Below the pieces are notes generated by a model. It had not been told where the DNA came from, did no database searches, and saw only the letters and a list, made by a program, of their open reading frames with translations. The position numbers were made by a program, and so were the translations under genes. DNA of 64,000 bases from Paramicrosporidium saccamoebae (Eukaryota; Rozellomycota): contig MTSL01000159.1 of the NCBI GenBank assembly GCA_002794465.1, forward strand, positions 63,298 through 127,297, written 5' to 3'. Below are positions 46,801-56,384 of this stretch, in pieces; the stretch's first letter is position 1; every line of letters begins with the position of its first letter.

Positions 46801-49595
46801 TCCGAACGCCGCCGGCGGGAAAAATGCTTCATCAGGCTTTGCGTCGGTTTCCGCGAGTTACATTGGAGGCACAGGCGGTGCCCTTGACCCGGGATTTGCT
46901 TCGCATCGATGCAACTATCACTCCGACATTTGAGTGGACTAGTGCCAGTACTGCAGTTTGGATTCTGGTGGAGGATGTGGATGGAGAGACGATTCTGTTT
47001 TCTGATAGTTTGGTACTGAAGGCGTCTAATAAGAATTCGGCAGTCACTCTTTCAATGCACGTACCAATTCAAGATCCCCTGCCGCCTGCCTATTTTGTCA
47101 CGGTGATTTCTGATCGATGGCTTGGCTGCGAAACGCGTCTGCCCGTGGTACTGGGACCAATGGTTCTTCCAGAGAAAAAGTCACCTCCATGCGAGGTGGA
47201 GGGTACATTGCTATCGCCCGCTGTTGCATTTGCTATGCATCCGCAGCTCCAATCCTTGTACCGGGACGATTTTGATGAGATCCAAAGTATGGTGTTTCCA
47301 GCACTGTTCCGGTCTGACGAAAACGTCCTGGTGGGGTGCAAAGCGGCCAGCATTCCAGGAGGATCAGCGCTCGTCTGTGCTGAATTTGCCCTTTGGAGGG
47401 CATTGATTCAAGACGCATCAGCCAAGTGTGTTGTGATTACTAAATCCGAAGTCGTTTCCAAGATTGTATCGCATTGGCAAACAATTTTCGAGCCCACTTT
47501 TGTGTCGGAACTGACAGGGGACACTGCCACTGACTTGAAGCTTTTAGAACGCGGTGGAATAATCCTAAGCGATCCCCTCAAATGGGACCAAATCTCTCGT
47601 CGCTGGAAGTCGCGCAAAAATGTCCAAAATGTTTCCCTGTTCATTGTCGATGGCTTGCACTGGTTAAGCAGCGACCCGATCTTGGAGGTGGTCATCTCGC
47701 GAATGAGACTTCTCTCTTCCCAATTGGAGAAGAATGTACGTATTGTGGCGCTGAGTGCACCAATGTGGAATGTACGTGAAATATGCGGATGGCTGGGCGT
47801 GTCAAGCAATACGTGCTATAATTACGAACCCACCGTGGGTAGTGCGACAATCCAGTTACAGGGATTCAATTTTGGTCATTATCCTTCTCTGTTGTTGGCC
47901 ATGACCCGTCCTGCCTTTCGCGCTGGAAGGGATTCGGGAAAAGCGTTGGTGTTTGTAAATGATGCGAAACAGGCCCGGGCTACTGCAGCCGATCTTGCAG
48001 CCCTAGTTGTTGCCAGCAAAGAATCTGCTGCAGCAGTGTTGGACAATGAGCTGTTGGGTGATGAACTGTTGGATGGCGTTATGAGAGATCGAGTTGGTTT
48101 CTTGGATCAATCACTTGGAAGGGAGCGCATCCAAAAGGTAGTGGAGTTATTTAATCATGGCCAAATTGATTTTCTGGTTGCACCTCGTCAGATGGTGTGG
48201 GATGTGGAATTGAAGAGCAATTTGGTGGTTGTGATGGGCACTCAACAGTATTGCGGACGGGAACGACGCTATGTGGATTATTCAATGGCCGAATTGCTTG
48301 CATTGATTGCTACGGCTCATCCGACCAGTGGGACAGCTTTGATCATGTGTCACTCGTCCAAGCGATCCGCGCTGACATTACTGTTGGAGGAGCCGTTGCC
48401 GTTGGAGAGTGCCATGGACACTACCTTTACTGATCAGCTGAATGCCGAGATTTCAGTCCGTTCTATAGGCTCAAAGCAGGATGCAGTGGATTATCTAACT
48501 TGGACGCTCTTTTATCGTCGTTTGGCAAGGAATCCGAATTACTACGGCCTAACTGCAGTGGGACAGGTGGCTTTGTCAGAATATCTGAGCGAATTGGTAG
48601 AAAGTTCGATTGCCGAGTTGGTAGAGGCCAAATGCATTGAGGAGACGGAAGACGAACTGACCAGTCTGAATTTGGGACTTATTGCTGCATATTATGGCGT
48701 CAGGTGTGTGACCATTGAAATGTTGGCATTGTCACTGACAGCTGGCACCAAGACTCGTGGTATTCTGGAATGCATTGCAGCAGCTGCCGAATTTGACGAG
48801 TTGCCACTGCGACAGGGCGAATATGCATTATTGGAAAGATTACAGGAGCGACTGCCCATCAAGTTGGGCGACAATTTCCACGACCCGCATGTCAAGGCCA
48901 ATTTGCTTTTGCAGGCGCACTTTTCCCGCATCCCTCTGCCACACGCACTGGACATGGATAGACAAAGTGTGGTAGGAAAGACGCTCCCGCTGATTCAGGC
49001 AGCGGTGGATGTGCTCAGCTCATACGGATTTCTGGTCCCTGCATTGGCTGCCATGGAATTCAGCCAGATGGTGGTGCAGGCCGTTTGGAATACGGATCCT
49101 CCCCTACGACAGATCCTTGATGGCCCCGTCCTGCAGACAGTTGTGGAAAGTGGCATTACTTCTGTCTATGATTTGGATGCTTCAATGTTGGCTGGAATGT
49201 CCACAGCAATGCAGCAGAGTGTCGTCTTGGCCGCCAATCGATATCCGTCTCTTGAAGCAGAATATGGACTGGATTCGACCACTGTGACAATTGGACAGGA
49301 TCTGTCCCTTAGGGTTGCCATTACCCGACAATCTGCTCCCGGACCGGTCATTTCCCCCCACTATCCCTTGCGCAAGGAAGAAGCGTGGTGGTTGTTGGTG
49401 GGAGTCCCAAGCACCCGCAGCATCTTGGGCATTAAGCGGTTTGTACCCGGTGATACTGCCAATGTGCATCTTGAATTTGCAGCACCCGAAGTTGTTGGCC
49501 AACATTCCCTGAAAATGTATTTGGTATGTGATGCCTATGCGGGCGCCGATCAAGAGTTTGATCTCAGTATCATTGTCGAATCCGAGCAGGAGTAA
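43829..49595 (+). CDS. BRR2: U5 snRNP RNA helicase BRR2 (SNRNP200), reduced form
   Basis: Ski2-like helicase that unwinds U4/U6. Exons 43829-44537 and 44572-49595 with a 34-nt intron give 1910 residues, against 2136 in human. The N-terminal part aligns (KEPAGQVESLWGRI, YRPRTKETTAAWEYLLSF, MDSDAFAQITNLAKRITDY, then DLDSLAFTQG-GHTMTNKKC across the splice), but the PWI-like helical domain between these blocks is missing and only an acidic linker remains. First cassette is intact: Walker A APTGAGKT (321-328), DEIH (436-439), HHAGM, STATLAWGVN, QMLGRAGRP, then Sec63 unit. The second cassette has lost its nucleotide motifs: the P-loop region reads VGCKAASIPGGSALVCAEF and motif II reads VDGLH, while both flanking Sec63/Ig-like parts are conserved. 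The start could lie further upstream if another intron exists. Confidence 0.95.
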
Positions 49596-49799
49596 GTGAG
49601 GGGTTTAATTAACAAGTGTGAGTTTTGATATTGTGAGGCTTGTTAAATAAAGAGGTAGAGTGAGCAAATATAAACGATGCTAAAATATGAGCGATACCCG
49701 CTCTATTTGACGAGCCAGGAAATACAATAGGAGTTTAAATTTAAGTCGGCGAATTTAAGCCGACAAGTCGACAAATTCAGGTCAACAAATTTAACAGTC

Positions 49800-50420
49800 A
49801 TGCCGACTGGTTTGGTAAGGTTCATGCGGCCGCAGTCCGCATTGGTATCTTCTACATTGGTTAAACCCGCTGCAATAGCATTCAGGAAATACAATGCCGC
49901 TCCGGTGGTGCCATTGCGACCGCCACTCCCCAGTCATCTGACACCGCAGAACCGTCTGGAATACATCACCACCACATTGGACCAAATTATTAATTATGTG
50001 CGCACTGGCTCGCTGTGGCCCATGACCTTTGGATTGGCGTGTTGTGCAGTGGAGATGATGCACATGGCTGTCAGTCGCTATGACCAGGACCGTTTTGGCG
50101 TTCTGTTCCGTGCGTCGCCCCGTCAGTCGGATGTAATGATTGTTGCCGGGACGCTGACCAACAAGATGGCTGCGCCCCTCCGAAAGGTATATGACCAAAT
50201 GCCCGAGCCGCGGTGGGTTATCAGCATGGGCAGTTGTGCCAATGGCGGCGGGTATTATCATTACAGTTATTCCGTGGTGAGGGGATGTGATCGTATTGTT
50301 CCCGTTGATGTCTATGTTCCCGGCTGTCCCCCCACTGCCGAGGCTCTGCTGTATGGCGTGTTGCAGTTGCAAAAAAAGATTAAACGGTCTCGACCTGTGA
50401 CCATGTGGTTCCGTCGTTGA
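49800..50420 (+). CDS. NDUFS7: Mitochondrial complex I subunit NDUFS7 (PSST)
   Basis: Carries iron-sulfur cluster N2, the last electron carrier before ubiquinone. 206 residues, single exon. After a basic presequence ([20 protein letters not shown]) come the cluster ligands: tandem Cys in [13 protein letters not shown], Cys in [19 protein letters not shown] and Cys in [16 protein letters not shown]. [15 protein letters not shown] [20 protein letters not shown] is fully conserved. It proves nuclear coding capacity for complex I, which is lost in S. cerevisiae and in Microsporidia-related parasites with reduced mitochondria. A 5' spacer of about 200 bp follows BRR2. Confidence 0.97.
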   Translation: MPTGLVRFMRPQSALVSSTLVKPAAIAFRKYNAAPVVPLRPPLPSHLTPQNRLEYITTTLDQIINYVRTGSLWPMTFGLACCAVEMMHMAVSRYDQDRFGVLFRASPRQSDVMIVAGTLTNKMAAPLRKVYDQMPEPRWVISMGSCANGGGYYHYSYSVVRGCDRIVPVDVYVPGCPPTAEALLYGVLQLQKKIKRSRPVTMWFRR

Positions 50421-50552
50421 AAATAAAGCCATGTTGGGTTAGTGTGTGTCTTGGTTGTGTAAACCGTTGGCTAGGGTGTAAATCAGCTTGTCGAGTAAAG
50501 TTGAATGTAGTTGGGCGTAGTTGAGTGTAGTTGAGGCATACTAGTCAAAGCT

Positions 50553-50625
50553 CATACATTTATACACTTATACACTTATACATTTATACACCTACACACT
50601 TGTACACTTATAAACACTCATAACA
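50553..50625. repeat. Tandem TATACACTTA-type repeat
   Basis: About seven 9-10-bp units (TATACACTTA, TACATTTATA, TACACTTGTA) between convergent NDUFS7 and the Ca-ATPase gene; just before it GTAGTTGAGT-type units recur at 50505-50537. Confidence 0.82.
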
Positions 50626-50642
50626 CACATGTAACACAGCTA

Positions 50643-53600
50643 TTAGTCTTCATTGGATGGGGGCTTATGAGCACGTCGGAGTGCAGTAAAAAAGGCCAAA
50701 CTTCGTCTCACATCTCCAATGGCCGCTTGCCAATGCAACCGTTCGCGTGACATGTAAATCCGTTCGGGTCCCGTCGGCTTGGCTGTCCAATCGGGTAGTA
50801 GACGGATGATCAGGGCAACGGGGAGCGATAATATTCCAATTCCCAACGAAATGAGCCATAATTGCCACGATATAGGGACAGTGCTAAAAGCGGCTCCTCC
50901 AAAGAACACTAGGAAGACTTGTGCAATCACAGTTCCCACCCAGATTCCAATGAATATATTGTTTTGCAGCAGACCGCGGAAGGGATTAAGTCCGCCATTC
51001 AGGATCCGACAGTTGATTTCGTTAAAGAGCTGCATGAACACGAAGGAATTAAAAATCACCGTTCCCAGAATGGCGTTGGAGGCCGGTTCGTCGGGCAGAC
51101 GGAATAATGCATGGCCTGCGTAAAGCAGGGTCAGCATGGCTGCCACCTGGAATATGGCTTGGCCAATGATCATTTTGGTCATTTTCACTGTAATCAGACT
51201 CGAATGACTCGGCTCTGGAAAGCGTTCCAGGATTTCTTCACTCGGCCGATCGGTTGCCAAGGCTAGCGCTGCAAAAGTGTCCATAATCAGATTGACCCAA
51301 AGCAGCTGTACTGCCGACAGCACTGATCGACTCTGTGGATCAAAAGCCGCACTGGCAAATGCAATGACCACGGCACTCACATTGACAGTCAGTTGGAATT
51401 GTAGAAACTTGCGGACACTATCGTTGACACACCGACCCCAGGCAACTGCCTTTACAATGCTCTTGAAATTGTCGTCCAATAGGACAATTGCCGAGGCTTC
51501 CTTAGCAACCTCAGTGCCAGCAATGCCCATGGCAAAACCCACATTTGCCGCCTTCAAGGCCGGTCCATCGTTTGTTCCATCACCAGTCACAGCAACCACC
51601 TCTCCCATCTCTTTCAACTTTCGCACGAGAATCTGCTTGTCCAACGGCGAAGAGCGTGCCAGTACTTGTAGTCGGGGGATCACATCTTCAAGGGCCTCGC
51701 TGGACAGTTCCCGAAAGCGGACCCCCTCCATCACCACTCCACCTCTCATCAAAATTCCGCATTTGCGAGCAATGCTTTGTGCCGTCACCACATTGTCACC
51801 CGTCACCATTCTGACAAAGATCCCCGCCTTTTGACAGGTCGAGACGGCTTCGAGTACTCCCTCACGGAGGGGATCCTCAATGCCCACCAAGGCAATCAAG
51901 GTCATGGCCTCTAATGGCGGCCCCTCTCCCTTCCGACTCTCATATTGGCTGACTGTCATGTCACAATATGCAATCGCTATGGTCCGCAGCGACTCTTGTG
52001 CCATGTCCATAATATGTCGTTTGAGGTTGCGCTGGTCATCCAAACTAATGGTTTCGATGCGACCCGATTTTCTAATCCACGAATTGCAAGTGTCAAGGAC
52101 AATCTCAGATGCGCCTTTGCAGTGAATCCGAACCATTCCGGGACCACCCGCTTCAATCACTGTCGTCATGGATTTGCGTTCTGATGCAAAGGGAAAGACA
52201 TCAATGACTTTGGCGTTGCTGCGAGTCGCTGTGTAATCAAAGTTCAATTTACGGATAAACTCGAGAAGAGCCGTCTCTGTCTTGTTCCCTATAAACATAC
52301 TTTCACCATGGCTCGAACTTTCAAAGGCCGTTGAGTTTACGGAAATTGCCTCGTCAAGACGTTCCAGTACGCTCGGATCGGCTGTTGAAAAGTCTTCACT
52401 CTTTCCCGCGTGATATTCAATGTCGCTGATTATGCCACGAACTACAGTCATTCGATTTTCTGTCAATGTGCCCGTCTTGTCTGAACATATACTTGTGGCA
52501 TTTCCCATCGTCTCACATGCTGACAGAACCCGCACCAAATTGTTGTCCTGCAGCATTCGTGTAGTGGCATAGGCCAAGGCCAAGGTTACGGCCATCGGAA
52601 GACCTTCGGGTACTGCCACCACTACCACTGTTACCGTCTCAATCACAATCAGTAAGAACCGTTCCAAGATTGTGGCCGGAGAAGGAAGGGGTGCCGAATC
52701 CAGGCTGAGCTGCACAATGTATTTAATGGTCAGCGTCAGGAACATTAACAAGGCAACAGAGGCGCCTGTCTTGGCTATCGACTCGGCAAGTCGATTGAGT
52801 TTGACCTGCAGAGGCGTTTCACTGACATCTTCCCGAAGCGCCATCATCATTCGGCCATGATAGGAATTTTCTCCAACGGCAATGCAAAGCATCTGTCCTG
52901 TGCCATCAATAACCTTTGTGCCTGAGAGGAAGAATGGATCAAGCTTTACATCCGTATCGGGATCTCCTTTTCTAATGGCATCCGTTTCGCCCGTGGCACC
53001 AGATTCGTCGCATTGAAGATTGTGTCCAGTAATGTAAACGCCGTCACATGGAACTATTTCCTAAAATTTATGGCAATAATTGCGTGACTTACGCCGGGCT
53101 CTAAAAGGACAATGTCGCCCACCGCAAGATCAAATATCGACAACCGATCGGGTTTGCCGTTCCGCAGGATATTTACCAGTCGATCTTCAGCCCTTTCGGA
53201 CAATTTCCGGAACTGAATTTCTCGCTGGTAGTCATTTAGTGCATTCACGAGGACAACAATAACAACTGCTACCAGAATGGCGGCACCCTCAATCCAATGC
53301 GTCAATGTTCCATCCCGCACATCTTGGTAAATCCCAATTCCAACTGAGACTAGCGCTGCCGCCGTCAGCAATAGCAAAATCTTGTCTAGTAATGCGGCTA
53401 GCATCATGCGCCAAAGGGAAATGGGCTCCTTGGCCGGAAGGGTATTCTTGCCAAAATTTTGTTGTGAGGGGGAACGTGCACTGTCGGCCAAGCCGGTGAC
53501 AAGACTAACACAGAACTGGCGAGCGAGCCCATTCACTCCGCCAAGCTGGCTCAATGCTTCGGGATTTTTTGGGTCAATCATGTGCGTCAACTGCGATGGA

Positions 53601-53752
53601 GTCAATTCGTAACAGACGCTACCCGCTTCCAGTGCAAGCTCCACGTCGCTTTGTGGACTTTGTGGCGGGCTGGATTTTTCATCCGTATGCCTTCCGCGGC
53701 CGACCAGACGACGGATTTTCTCTCCGAGTCGGCCCGCCATGAATGTAAACAA
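50643..53752 (-). CDS. PMCA-type Ca2+-transporting P-ATPase (PMC1-like)
   Basis: P2B ATPase exporting Ca2+ from cytosol across plasma or vacuolar membrane. Exons 53752-53093 and 53060-50643 with a 32-nt intron give 1025 residues. Seen: LARQFCVSLVTGLADS-type N-domain, actuator TGE in ESGATGETDAIRKGD, membrane helix 4 VVVAVPEGLPMAVTLALAYA, phosphorylation site CSDKTGTLTENRMTV (Asp414), KGASEIVLDTC, VTGDNVVTAQSIARKCGI, and VTGDGTNDGPALKAANVGFAMGIAGTEVAKEAS. Ten membrane helices are expected. The PEGLP and NDYQRE-x-QFRKL motifs place it with PMCA rather than SERCA. The C-terminus after the last helix is about 55 residues, with an amphipathic basic segment (LHWQAAIGDVRRSLAFFTAL) that could bind calmodulin. 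Confidence 0.94.
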
Positions 53753-54016
53753 GACCAGGATATGGAATGCATTAATCAGAGAAGGAAAATGAAAATGTGG
53801 CTGAGGGGTTAATCCATAATAGTCACGTTATAGAATGACTAGTGTATAGTGTATGGGGGTTTGCTACGACGATGAAGCGCAGAGATTAACTATGCTAAAT
53901 ACACTGCAGGGTCAAGTCTCGTTGTTTTATTATGACACATACTGAACATTCGGGACTCTAACAAAGATACTAACAATCTTGTAATAGATATTTTCGTTAC
54001 TTTGGCCGAGTTAGTC

Positions 54017-54738
54017 ATGGTAAGAGTCGTCAGTCCGCGGTCATGCTTGTAGAGTGCTGTGAAAAAGACCAAAAACTTGTCGTTTGAAGAAAAGCGCAAA
54101 AGAATGGGCGACTACTTTTTGGAGAAGCGCGACTACTTCCAATTGAAGGAGCTGGAGAAGCACCTTCCGAAGGAAAAGGGAATAGTGCAGCAATCCGTCA
54201 AAGAGGTCTTACAAACTCTGGTAGATGATAGACTGGTGAATCTTGAAAAAATTGGAACTAGCAACTACTATTGGTCATTCCCGAGCACGGCCTTACAAAC
54301 AGTACTACAATAGATACGGCTGACGGTGTAGAGGAAAACCAAGGTTGATACGCTAAAGGCGGAATTGGAAAAGTACGAGCGTCAAAGCACCGAGCTCAAA
54401 AAGCAGGTGAGTGAAGCGCTTGCATCTCGACCTGACGGCGCTGAGAGGGAAACTCTAATTAATGATTTGGAGGCATTAAAGAAGCTGAATCACGAATATA
54501 GCACTGAATTGGAGCAATTCAAAGAGATGGATCCAGACTTGTTTGAACAAAAGAGTAAGCCATGCTTAATGATCTAACCCAGATAGAAAAGCTAATGCTG
54601 GAGGCCAAGTCGGGCTCAGATCGTTGGACTGACAATATTCTCACCCTCCAATCCCACTGTGCCAACAGCTTTAATCTTAGTCGCAGTGACTTTGCCAGCC
54701 AGTTTGGTCTTGCAGAGGACTTTGACTATGTACAATAG
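54017..54738 (+). CDS. MND1: Meiotic recombination protein MND1
   Basis: Partner of HOP2; stimulates RAD51/DMC1 strand exchange in meiosis. Four exons (54017-54019, 54053-54301, 54332-54554, 54587-54738) with introns of 33, 30 and 32 nt give 208 residues; human MND1 has 205. The first coding exon is ATG alone. Winged-helix N-terminus: [56 protein letters not shown] coiled coil follows ([20 protein letters not shown] ...), then [16 protein letters not shown] and the C-terminal [11 protein letters not shown], all in human order. The third acceptor is the distal AG of CAGATAG; the proximal AG is out of frame. Presence of MND1 implies a meiotic cycle. No HOP2 in the window. Confidence 0.93.
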
Positions 54739-54881
54739 CTATGGGACTGAAATAAAGAGTGTTGAAATTGGTATGAAAGTTGATGCAAGACGACACCCAC
54801 ATCGGAACTCTCGATCAAGGTGGATACTGTCTAACAGGGTCTCCCCAACTGCCACTCTCACAAAAAATAATTATTTTATAA

Positions 54882-55301
54882 ATGGGGCCGGCCGATGAAC
54901 AGCTCCTTCGACAGGTACTCGCCATGCTACTCTACAGTAGACGCTTCCACCGAGCGTCTCGACCGGCTCTCGATGTCTTTTCATCAGTTTTGGAGGCTGT
55001 CATGATGCTACTATGGCGGCAAGCAGCCAGTTTTGCGAGAATGACAGACTGTCCGGTAAGCCTGCCGGTGGTGATGAATGAGCTGTTGCGGACGGGGAAG
55101 CCGTTTTACTTGGATAGACGCGAACTGCTCGAGTATGAAGGAGAGCAGCCCGAGGGCGAAGCGGGAAGTGTGATGGAAGAGCGAGGACTGTTGAATGCAC
55201 AATTGAGGGTGTTGGCAGGGACTCGGGTTGATGAAAAGCTGCATTGTATTGTAGTTGACCCGTCGGCCGACGCTGTTGAGAATCCCAATAGAAATGTATA
55301 A
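54882..55301 (+). CDS. Histone-fold (bromodomain-associated type) protein, TAF3/TAF8/SPT7-like
   Basis: 139 residues, single exon. The first 85 residues look like a Bromo_TP histone fold: EQLLRQVLAMLLYSRRFHRA, then SRPALDVFSSVLEAVMMLLW, RQAASFARMTDCPVSLPVVM and NELLRTGKP. The spacing of helices (ALDVFSSVLEAVMMLLWRQAASFA for alpha-2) resembles TAF3, TAF8 and SPT7/SUPT7L subunits of TFIID and SAGA, which pair with TAF10. The remaining part is acidic and without motif. Which of these subunits it is cannot be decided from the sequence. It begins 143 bp after the MND1 stop on the same strand. GCN5 and TAF7 are also in the window, but not adjacent. Confidence 0.6.
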   Translation: MGPADEQLLRQVLAMLLYSRRFHRASRPALDVFSSVLEAVMMLLWRQAASFARMTDCPVSLPVVMNELLRTGKPFYLDRRELLEYEGEQPEGEAGSVMEERGLLNAQLRVLAGTRVDEKLHCIVVDPSADAVENPNRNV

Positions 55302-55504
55302 AAAGTTGCATGCTGGTGTCGGCGTGGGGGAAGGGTGTGACATGGTGTGATGGTGTAGTATAGAATGGTATAACGTGGCATGACAATATGTTGATATAAT
55401 AACGCACTGATTTGTCAATCTTGGTACATGATACGATCGACTATCTAACAAATCCTATTTATATAACCACCTACCCTACCTACACCTACGGTCAGCAAAA
55501 AGTA

Positions 55505-56301
55505 TCAATAAATGTTCAAATAGCCATATCTACGTGCAAATACGATCAGTGCCAGGATGACTCCAATCGTGATATATGCTCGAATTTTGTCACGGTTGAT
55601 CCAGGCAACAATGCGTCTCTGTGAGGAATAGGCCATGTTTCCAACAACTTCAAAAGACTTCATGTTCAGAACAGCATGTCTAGTGGGCTCCTTTATGGGC
55701 TTCTTTGACTTTTCGGAAAACTCGGTCCAGTCTGCATTAGCAATGTACAAGAGACCATCTAGAGACGGCGAGGAAATGTTGGATCCATGCATATGGCCAT
55801 CTTGGACCAAGATGAACGAAGGTAGTTTCTGAACGGCAAGCGCGGCAGAGATGACTGGACTATCAGAAAAAGATACTGTGGCGAGAATGGGCGGGTCTGC
55901 GGGAGGGACGCTGCAAAGCTTGGTCGCTAAATCCTTCCATAAATTCTTGTACGGCACGGAAAGGGGACACCAGTCTGCCCGTCTAAACATTACGGTAGGG
56001 AATAGAACACTTACACCAAAATAAACCACTTGCCTTTGCGAAGCTTTGGAAGGTCGCTGTCAGTGAGCTGCATTTGGACGATGGGATCTCGTATTGCTGC
56101 CTTCAAGCCGGCTTGGATGGGGAATTCGAAATCTCGGGCTATGTGCTCTTGGTGTTGGGCAGAGGTAGTTATATTCACAGAGTGGACAAGTGGTGCGGTT
56201 GGAGATGTGGAATTTTGCGAACCATAGTAGACCCAACCCGCGCCAGAAAACACTGCAGCTATGGTCACTGATAAGGCATGGAACGTCGAGACCATGTCCA
56301 A
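55505..56301 (-). CDS. ER membrane thioredoxin-domain protein, TMX-like, with CPLS active site
   Basis: Exons 56301-56015 and 55982-55505 with a 32-nt intron give 254 residues. Seen: signal peptide (STFHALSVTIAAVFSGAGWVY), a possible glycosylation site (NSTS, NITT), a thioredoxin-like domain around residues 75-200 (LPKLRKGKWFILVRADWCPL, then LPSFILVQDGHMH with the cis-proline region), and a C-terminal membrane helix (IRAYITIGVILALIVFARRY) with a short cytosolic tail. The active-site motif reads WCPLS (Cys101, Ser104), so the resolving cysteine is missing. Such CxxS sites favour trapping or isomerase-like roles rather than oxidation. Related to the TMX/PDI membrane family; exact orthologue unknown. 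Divergent from MSH1 (83 bp). Confidence 0.75.
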
Positions 56302-56384
56302 GCGACTGACGGGCGAGACGTGTCAGCCAATAGGAAATAACCGACTTTTTGTTATTGAAGGATTGACAGTCAGAGCTGCTCGCA

